A DNA stretch of 64,000 nucleotides from Haliotis asinina (Eukaryota; Mollusca; Gastropoda; Lepetellida; Haliotidae), in NCBI RefSeq assembly GCF_037392515.1, contig NC_090290.1, forward strand, positions 372,001-436,000. Reading direction: 5' to 3'. The position numbers and the translations under genes were made by a program. Shown here in pieces: positions 55,288 through 64,000 of the stretch. The notes below the pieces were generated by a model. The model was not told the DNA's origin. It made no database searches and worked only from the letters and a program-made list of their open reading frames with translations. The first letter of the stretch is position 1. Every line of letters begins with the position of its first letter.

Positions 55288-58255
55288 TTGTTTATAGACT
55301 TTCTCATTAATGCCAATGTTTGTATTGTTAATGGGCGCAACGATTCTGCTACCTCTGATTTTACGTATATCTCCTCTAGTGGTTCGTCTGTGGTCGATTA
55401 CTGTTTAACTTGTTATGAACAGTTAGATAACATTTCCGATTTTCAAGTAATCAGACCCACGGAGCTGATTGATTGGGCTAAACTGGCCAGTGTTGTGGAC
55501 ACTCAATGTGTGTTGAAATTAGACCACTCAGTATTAGTATGGAAGTCATCGTTACAGGCCTGTTGTGATTATCCCGATACATTCGATCACCTGACGACTG
55601 GGGTTGGAACTCTGAAATGTGACACAACGTGTGTGCCTGATAATTTCCTAGCCGGAGCCGAGGTGCGACATGCTATCAAAGTTGTCGTGGACAAGCTCGA
55701 AATGTCAGCCTCTAACCAATGCGACGTGGATGAAGCGTGTACTTCTTTTACAAACTCTGTAATGCAGGAAATGTTTGACAAACTACCTACAAAACGTGTC
55801 TGTTTCGACTCTAGGAATGGTAACAAGAAAAGAAGAACTAAAAAGCCTTGGTGGAATGAGGAACTTTCTCAAAAGTGGAATGAGATGTGTGCTGCGGAAA
55901 GAGAATGGTGTAAAAATCATGGGTCCAGTAGAAGGAATCTTAAGTGTATTTATGTGATGAAACGTAAAGTGTTTGACGCTGGTGTGAAGAAAGCCAAACG
56001 GGCATATACTCGGGAGTCTTTGGCGGAGCTAGAGACAATGTGTGATGCTAACAGTAAAGATTTCTGGAAGAAGATCGGGAAGGTGGGAGTTGGTTTTAAT
56101 AGGAACAAAACCATTCCAATGGAAGTTAGACTTGAAGATGGTTCTGTTTCGAAGGATAGAGCGGTTGTCATGGAAACGTGGAGGAAATCCTACTCAACTC
56201 TGTTAAACGTCAATGCAAGTGCCACGCCCACAGAGACACAGCCCGAGAGTGATGACTCCCAAGCTAACGCAATACTTAACACGGATATCACTCTGGAGGA
56301 AGTCTACTCTGCTCTCTTACATGCAAAGACTGGGAAGGCTGTTGGCTATGATGGAATACCGGTTGAAGTACTGCGGAACGAGCAAAGTCTATTGTTTTTA
56401 TATAACCTATTTTATACGTGTTTTAAAACGGCACAGATTCCGAGTGACTGGGGTAAAGGAATTATTAATCCGATACCAACATCAAGTTCTAATGACCCCC
56501 GTGACCCATTATCTTATCGAGGAATAACTATCACTAGCTCCCTTTACAAGCTCTATTGTTATATCTTAAATAATAGACTAAGTTCGTTTGTTGAATCCAG
56601 CGACCTGTTGATGGATGAGCAGAACGGGTTCAGGAGGAAGAGGTCTACCACTGAGCACATATATACTCTTACCTCTCTGATAGAAACAAGGAAATCACTT
56701 GGGAAACAAACTTTTGTTGCTTTTATTGATTTCAGCAAAGCTTATGACAGCATTGACAGAGGTCTACTGTGGAATAGGTTGAAAGACTACAATATCAGCG
56801 GTAAAATGTATAATGCTTTAGTTTCACTGTACGAGAATGTGCAATCGTGTGTGCGGATAAATGGTTGTAGCACTGACTGGTTCAATGTCACCTGTGGACT
56901 GAGACAGGGCTGTCTTCTTTCTCCCCTACTATTCAACCTCTTTGTGAACAATCTTATCAGTGTTATGAAGGAACTTGGAATCGGCGTTTCCATTGATGGT
57001 CAGCAACTTTCTGTTTTAGCCTACGCCGATGACATTGTTCTTTTAGCGGAGACTGAAAGTGATCTCAATGTACTTCTGGATGTACTTGATAAATGGTGTG
57101 TGAGGAATAGACTGTCAGTCAATCCAGCTAAATCAAAAGTTGTGCATTTTAGAAGTCAATCTATGGAAAGAAGTGATGCTGTCTTTAGATGTGGTGCCAC
57201 TGATCTGGAAATTGTAGATTGTTACACTTACCTGGGATTGCTGTTGACGGAGTTTTTAGACTACAATAGGATGGGAAGGGCAGTTACAAGTTCAGCTAGC
57301 AGAGCACTCGGACTGTTAATCTCTAAATCTAAAATCTTAGGGGGTATGCTGTATGACACATACACCAAACTGTATGATGCTATGGTCTGGTCATCTATTG
57401 ACTACGGTTCGGCAATCTGGGGTCCGTATACAATCCCAGGAGTGAATGCTGTTCACAACAGAGCCATGCGGTTTTTCCTTGGAGTGCCTAAGTTCACACC
57501 TAACAGTGCGGTAATTGGGGAAATGGGCTGGACCCCCCCCGTGTGTTCGCCAATGGTCAAGTGCTACCCGTTTTTATAAACATCTGTGCAATACTTCCCC
57601 GGATAGGCTGACACATAGAGTTTTCGAGTGGGCCAATGACAACGCGGGGAAGAAGAAAACGAACTGGAACCTGCGAGTTCAGAAACATTTTAAGAAGTTT
57701 GACCTGGAACATTTTATTCCGCCCGACAATAGCTTCCACACAAATTTTATCGTCTCTGAAGTTTCAAAGTGCAACATGAATGTTTTTATAGAGCAATGGA
57801 AAGCTGATTTACAACGGCCTACAAGTAAGAGTGGATCAGGGGGTAACAAGCTCAGACTATATCACTCCTTTAAAACAGAGTTCCGAACAGAGTCCTATGT
57901 TAAAAGTTCGATGGCTAAGCACCAGAGGAGCGCCCTGGCTAGAATGAGATGTGGTGTAGCCCCTCTAAAGCTAGAGACAGGAAGATACGAAAACCGTCCT
58001 CTTGAGATGAGAACATGCTTCCACTGCAACGACACCGTGGAAGATGAGAAGCACGTACTACTTCATTGTCCACTCTATAGTCATCTACAACAAAACCTTT
58101 TAACAAAATCTATAGAAACGCATCCTAGTTTTAGTTCTTTAAGCGATAATGAAAAACTGTCTTTCATCCTCTCCTGCCCTAATATCATGTTTGTAACTGC
58201 CAGAACCTGCTCTATTTTACTCAAAGAGAGAAGAAATTTTATTTATAATAATTAG
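55288..58255 (+). pseudogene. LINE endonuclease/reverse transcriptase polyprotein, one frameshift
   Basis: Open from 55288 with no native start: the end of the APE-type endonuclease (NVCIVNGRNDS, SGSSVVDYCLTC), a charged linker (KKPWWNEEL), then the RT: KTGKAVGYDGIPVEVL, SYRGITITSSLYKLY, FIDFSKAYDSI (catalytic Asp), GLRQGCLLSPLLFNLFVN and AYADDIVLLAE (YADD), then SIDYGSAIWGPY. At 57532-57540 a run of nine C shifts the frame; the product continues in the next frame with RQWSSATRFYKHLCN to a zinc motif CFHCNDTVEDEKHVLLHCP and ends at 58255. Probably copied by target-primed reverse transcription. Confidence 0.92.
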
Positions 58256-58433
58256 TCGTTTATGCTTGATGTAATGACGCATGTTATGCCTCTTTTCTAT
58301 GTGTGTTTTGCTTTGTATATTGATATTTTAGTAAGTCTCTCATAACCCTTTTGGGTGGCTCGTAAATTTTAATCCTGTTTTTTAACATTGTAAAATTTAT
58401 TGTAATATATGAGGTGAGACTGGAATAAACTAT

Positions 58434-58453
58434 CTGTCTGTCTGTCTGTCTGT
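58434..58453. repeat. (CTGT)n tail of the LINE
   Basis: Five CTGT units directly after aataaactat; serves as the 3' tail of this LINE family. Confidence 0.85.
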
Positions 58454-59290
58454 GTTTTTTTACAGGCACAAGGTGGATAAGAACTTACTAGTATTTGGCG
58501 TTACCACTATTGATCACGATATAAAAAAGCCAAACAAACATAGGAAATATCAATATGCCAAATACTCCACCACTATAAGTACTAGTAATATATATTCGAT
58601 TATTTCAGGTCTGCTGTTTGTAAGAAAATAAATAAAATTACAAACGTTCTGTTTTATGTTTTAAGAGATCAAAAACAACAATGACGGAGCAATACAGATT
58701 AATCCCAGCATTCATGCATATACGTATTTAGGGTTCCCATATCAAACGTCATTATATGGATGGAATAGTGAATTTGATAAATATCAACCCATTTACTCAC
58801 AAAAAACATCCTTTTCAAAATTGCTAAGGCATTTCAAAATCAAATTTAACACAAATATATTTTAAAGACTAAATTGATTGTTTATTTCTTTGTAAATGTT
58901 TTTAACGTTTTCAGACAAGGTATTCTTATACGATGTTGTATTTGCAGTAATTCGACTTTATTTAAGACTTTAGTTGCAATACCTGCTAGTCATTTTGTTA
59001 GGTTCTTCAAAATGCTAATTGTATTTTCCCCATGAATCTACTTTCACAGACAACTGTGAGGCAGGCTCTACGGAATGCTGAGTCTGTAAGAGGAATGACC
59101 CTAAATCCACAACAGACGTAAGAATATGCTTTAATGTGATTTAAATACAGTAACTGCAAGAGTTTCAGTGCATTCAACAAGAGTTTCAATGCATTCAACA
59201 AGTAAAACTTCAGGTGTTACATCCAAAATCAGTCTTATACTAATTATACATTATAATTGAAATTACATGCAACAGGTAATCCTTCAGTTC

Positions 59291-59337
<47 letters not shown>

Positions 59338-60939
59338 AAACAGCTGGTGTTACCTGGGGAATATATTCCAACCCATAGCCTGATTAAGTCCCAGGAAGGA
59401 TATTTATGACATGTAGCAAACCTTTGATCAGCCAATTAGTCGGGCTGTTGTTCTCATATCGTGATTCAATATACTAAACACTTACTGAATGGCAGGGATA
59501 CTCTACGACTCTGTGTATTGAGCTCCCTGCTAAATGGTATGGTAGTCTTGAGTGTAAGATTTCAGTGCACGTGTACACAACGGTTTGTGAAACATGTAAA
59601 TAAAGGTATGTCACTTTAATACGAATTTTACCAATTGACCATGTAATTGAAATAGACTATTGTTCATCAAGACTAAGCGTTATCAAAACATTAACCCAAA
59701 TCAGCCAAATAATCCCACTAGTGGTATCCTCTTTGGACTGAACTTGTTTATTTTAAGAGTAAGAGGATTATAAGGCATGCTCAACTGGGTTTGGTCGTTT
59801 AACTAATCCCACACAGCCATCAAAAGCAGAGGGAATGATTTACACATCTAATTTTTTGTGCTTATTTATTGTGTTTGTGTTTTATTGATGAAAAATGAAA
59901 TGGGATTGTGAACAGCTTTACAGTTAATATCGACACCGGTACCATACAACATACAATACAAAATTTAAATGCAGGATGTGTTGTCGCATATGTATATAAA
60001 TTTGAATTACAAACATGGGTAAAGGACAATCTTATACGGAAATAGTGAATTATCTGATCTTAATAATCTGTCCATCTTAAGACCTGCCTACCTCTTCGTC
60101 ACTGCTTCTTTTAGATTTGATACTAAATATGATTGAAGAATTAACCTCGTGGTTTGTCATATGATAATCTTGTATTAGAACTTTGGTTTATTTACCTTTG
60201 TAAAGTGCATTAGAGAGGTATTAACATAAGCTTCTAGCTTGTTTGCCAATCCATTCGACTTCTTATTTTTGGTGTCTTGATGGTAAAATTGTGGATGCTC
60301 ACCGAAGTAACTATAGACTTAAGACAAAATACATCTTGAAGCAGAGAGGAAGACCATGACAGAGTATGGAAAATTTTTTTCCCATTTTGTTGAGTCAGTT
60401 GTGTATGAAGTGAACTATCACTGTTGACACTGATGATGTATGATTGTGTAGGACTTTAAGAATTTCGTATGTTTACGCAGTTACCAGATGCAAAGCAGAA
60501 TGTACAGTTATGTAAGTTATGTTTTATGTATGAATGATAAATTAAAAATTTATGTACGCCGAACATAAACAAGCAAATGATAGACCGGCACGCACCATTT
60601 AAATATTCTGTAACATACGTCTTGTAAATGATTATATAAATCTTGTTACACAATGATTTGTATTAATTCATTTGAGTATTTGCTTCAATCCAAACGTACT
60701 TACATCACAACCAATTATCTATTGACATGTTTATGAGATTTCTTGAATACGCCAATTGCATAACACCGTTAATGAGCACCAACATATATGGTCTAGTGAG
60801 CGGTGTTATTTAGAGAATGCATATAACACGTCACAATTTAATTCTGGACTCACAAAAGTCCAGAAACTCTAAGCACTGTGGCCACTCTCTCACAAGGGAT
60901 TTGGCAAAATTAAACATGCAGTTGTTATGTATATGTGCT
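58454..60939. other. Spacer without recognised gene
   Basis: AT-rich; holds the AAC microsatellite at 59289-59337. Nothing else was identified. Confidence 0.45.
59289..59337. repeat. (AAC)n microsatellite
   Basis: About 16 uninterrupted AAC units. Confidence 0.97.
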
Positions 60940-62090
60940 AAGGATGAAAAAATGAAAAAAAGTTTTTTCGAAAACTCAAAATTTAAACTCGCTCGCCCAT
61001 GGGCATTCCCATGGGCCAACAGTGGCCTATGGGCAGGCCCATGGGCGAGAGGGTTTAATTTCGTCCAGAATAAATGTTTCGGAGGTTGTAAATGAATGAA
61101 AAAATGTTAATAAGTATCATGACACCAATTTCAGCTTGTTGTGACTTGAATCTGCTAACTGACAGCGATTTTTAAAAATCTCGCCCATGGGTGAAAAACA
61201 TATTGGCCCATGGACGAGAATAATTACTTTCATTGAAAATACATGTTTTTTCCATGCTTTGCAGTTTTTAAATACTAGTAAATGAACGTGTATTTATTAG
61301 TGCCGCGACACGAAATAAGCTTATTTTGACTTAATTCGGCTAATTTAGAGTGATTTTGTAAAAGGTCTCGCCCATGGGCGAAAAACATTTGGCCCATGGG
61401 TGAGAATATTTACTCTTACTCAAAATAAATCTTTTTCCATGTTTTGGAGGTTGTGAATGGATGAAAGTATGTTCATGCGTACTATGGCACAAATTTCAGC
61501 TCATTTTGAATTAATGCCGTTAATTTAGAGCAATTTAACAAAATTTTACCAATGGGCGAAAAACTATTTTGCCCATGGGCGAGAATATTTCCTTTTATCC
61601 TAAATACATCTTTTCCAATGTTTTGGAGGATGTAAATGAATGAAAGTGCCATTATGAGTATCATGACACAAAATTCAACTGATTTTGACATAATTTTGCG
61701 AATTCAGGGCGATTTTTAAAAAATATGCCAGAATAATTACTTTTACTCAAAAATACATCTTTTCCTGTGTTTCGGAGGTTGTAAATGAATGAGGATACAT
61801 TTATAAGTATCATGGCACAAAATTCAGCTCATTTTGACTTAATACCGCTAATTTCTGACAAGTACAAGAATCTGGACTTCCACTTAAATTTTCATTGTTT
61901 TATTTTATTGTCTTGGAAGTTGTAAATTTATGAATGAAAGTGTGTTTATAAGTATCATGACAAAAAAAAGATGAAATCATTCCGGTCTTAATTCGACTAA
62001 TCTCGCTCGTGGACGAAAATATTTTCGTTTGCTTGTTTTCCTTATTTTGCAAACATATGGTTTAAAAATAGGTGAAATTCTAATGACAAT
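60940..62090. repeat. Satellite array, about 180-190-bp monomers with a palindromic core
   Basis: Six or so monomers recur with start points near 60992, 61180, 61367, 61545 and 61723. The core is ctcgcccatgggcga, then a short AT-rich loop, then gcccatgggcgag, an inverted repeat. Outside it each monomer has ggaggttgtaaatgaatgaa and aaattcagctcattttgact. Later monomers lose the core. Confidence 0.88.
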
Positions 62091-62102
62091 TCAGTTTAAT
62101 TT

Positions 62103-62375
62103 CGTGAGTTTAGTTTTATGTCGCACTCAGTAATATCCCAGCAATATGGCGGCGGTTTGTAGATAATCGAGTTTGGACCAGACAATCCAGTGATCAACAG
62201 CATGAGCATCGATCTGCACAATTGGGAACTGATGACATGTGTCAACCATGTCAGCGAGCCTGACCACCCGATCCCGTTAGTCACCTCTTACGACAAGTAT
62301 AGTCGCCTTTTATGGCAAGCATGGGTTGCTGAAGCCCTCTTCTACACCAGATCTTCACGGGTCCCAAACACAGAC
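62103..62375 (-). repeat. Family-1 SINE-like repeat
   Basis: Good copy from gagtttagttttatgtcgca to gatcttcacgggtcc. It borders the satellite array; the GAGT run is reduced to one unit. Confidence 0.9.
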
Positions 62376-64000
62376 CTTTACTTCCAGCAACATATACAGT
62401 ACACTTAGAATATTAAGCCTTGAGATTCTTTTGAATTTAAGTATTCTATAAATATAACAAAATTTAAGCTATATCTAGGAAGTTGAACTTATTTGTGAAA
62501 GCCCTAATCAAGAATGACCGAACTTAAGTGACTATGCTGGGACACATTAATAAACAGTGTTGTGAGATCTTTAAACTGTATTGAAATATGTCTTGTCAAC
62601 CCCACTGACATTCGCCAAATATACTTACCTAGTAGTTTTAAGTGTACCTACCCAGTTTAGCATGTTTCGTATTAATAGTGTGGTCTCCATTTTTAGTACT
62701 TCCCGTTTGCCCGTCCCGGGTTTTCTTCGTCTGAGGTTTTATGGGGTATTCTCCTATTTGTCAGATCAGAAATAATCTACAACAGGGATAGGTCACTCGC
62801 TTGTTTTCTTTACCATTTGTACTAATTAGTATGTGCCTCGTCATGCTTCAATGCACACAGTGACCTGGTTCGTTTCCATCGCAACTTCGGCTGCGTTTAA
62901 CAGTACTTCAGCCAGTTTACTGTATCAGTCGAAATCATACAATGAATGAATGAATGAATGAATGAATGAATGAAGAGCAAGAAATATATGTGAATGAATG
63001 AAAGAAATAATAAAAGACAGAAGTGCATATGTGAATGAATGAAAGAATAAATGATACACCACGGCCACCCCTTCCAAAACATGCTAAAGAACGCAAAACT
63101 ATCGTTAGATCACATGTGTTAACATCAGCTTGTTATCGTCTCCCTGGTCAGACATAACAATTGTCAGACAGGTTAAAACAACAAACTATCTGGTTGACTG
63201 CACAGCTGCCTGACGTAGTATACCCACATCACCTGCTTTTCCTCTACATCACCATCCTTAATATATTGAGCAGAGAGCACAGAAGGCCGTATAGCTGTAA
63301 CCACTGAACCGTGGCGTCTCTCTGCTCCCAACTTCACAAGTGGGGGTGTCCTTTTCTACCTCTTCCATTAATCTTTAAAACATCTAACAAGCTCAACGCA
63401 TACAACTTTTTACTAAAATGTGATGTTATACATACTCATGAGAGTAATTTTAGGTATTATTCAGTTGATAAATTATCATTTTATGATACATATATGTACA
63501 ATATTTTGCTTTGATTCTGTAACTACTCACATTATGACATTGAGACCATTCTGACTTATCGGGTAAAATACGATTGTATAGTTCTGAGTTTGAATCTTGG
63601 CATATTTTACCGGTTTGCACTCTACCTTTTTAAAGGGGGCGTGTATATTTTGGTGGTTTTTAGTATTCCATCTATTCGTTTAGATTTATTGATTTATTTG
63701 TTTTTGTTTTGTTTTTCGCTGCTAGTGGTCCTGCTAGTCTGCTTTGATAACTGTAAAAGAATTCTGACGTTTGACGAGCGGAACATGAAGTGTTGTTATC
63801 ATGTATGTTATGTAATTATATTATTGGTATGGAGTGTGGCATTGATGTACATGTTTATGCTTGACAATCCAGTCACGATTACTTGAGGAGATTCGTTTAA
63901 ACTATAGATTAAAGTATCCATACTATTAATGTGTAATCTTTACATTGGGCTATGAGGAATACGTAATATAATCAAGATTGATTTTGCGCGTACTTTTCTA
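62376..64000. other. Spacer with AATG microsatellite
   Basis: (GAAT)n at 62940-63055 with interruptions. The region near 63590-63886 has a 98-codon hydrophobic frame without an ATG start or family similarity; I do not call it a gene. Confidence 0.4.
62940..63055. repeat. Interrupted (GAAT)n microsatellite
   Basis: Eight clean GAAT units, then two further short runs. Confidence 0.9.

Larger units (their letters stand above)
55288..58460 (+). mobile_element. LINE, 5'-truncated, nearly intact
   Basis: Begins inside the endonuclease and keeps the whole reverse transcriptase and C-terminal region to a (CTGT)n tail at about 58434-58453. Only one frameshift breaks about 985 codons, so this copy is young compared with the others in the window. 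Confidence 0.9.

Noticed and set aside
63590..63886. Hydrophobic 98-codon plus-strand frame
   Set aside because: No ATG start, AT-rich context that favours Phe, Leu and Val codons, and no recognisable family.

Overview
The window is eukaryotic nuclear DNA: split genes with GT-AG introns, AT-rich spacers, microsatellites and minisatellites, and heavy loads of SINE, LINE, LTR, Tc1/mariner and Polinton remnants. The interspersed repeat ending in a (CACT)n tail, seen about ten times, is one I associate with abalone (Haliotis). A vetigastropod mollusc is the best guess, but this is recognition rather than a search result. There is no operon-like organisation and no CRISPR, tRNA or rRNA gene.

Two host genes are supported. 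An M28-type zinc peptidase-like gene on the minus strand (27858-33917) can be followed through seven phase-compatible exons to a hydrophobic C-terminal tail; its first exon or exons are not found. A leucine-rich-repeat, probably GPI-anchored surface protein (10517-11542, plus strand) is present as one long terminal exon behind a clear splice acceptor.

Layout. 0-5 kb: spacer with a dead Tc1 fragment and a perfect 59-bp foldback. 6-10 kb: two Tc1-like transposons with both inverted repeats and a transposase broken by one TGA each. 10.5-11.5 kb: the LRR exon. 12-13 kb: SINE pieces and a pogo-like end. 14.5-16.4 kb: twin hairpins, then a dead Tc1 transposase carrying head-to-head telomere repeats and two minisatellites. 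17.5-19.8 kb: a decayed Polinton/Maverick (integrase and packaging-type ATPase). 20.9-22 kb: a large CA microsatellite and a Tc1 remnant. 22.3-25.2 kb: a CR1/L2-like LINE. 25.3-27 kb: an R2/R4-type LINE fragment between inverted 23-bp repeats. 27-34 kb: the M28 gene, its introns full of SINEs. 35.6-39.7 kb: a LINE into which an LTR retrotransposon and a SINE inserted. 40-44.4 kb: a second Polinton-like remnant (DNA polymerase B and a different integrase). 45-48.4 kb: unidentified decayed coding sequence. 48.6-55 kb: mostly empty, with one long SINE. 55.3-58.5 kb: a young LINE broken only at a C9 run. 61-62.1 kb: a satellite with a palindromic core. 62-64 kb: a SINE and microsatellite spacer.

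Most of the window is a record of mobile-element activity. The M28 gene shows how such repeats can reshape a host gene: its splice donor is triplicated by a 45-bp tandem repeat, and its stop codon lies inside a 33-bp minisatellite.
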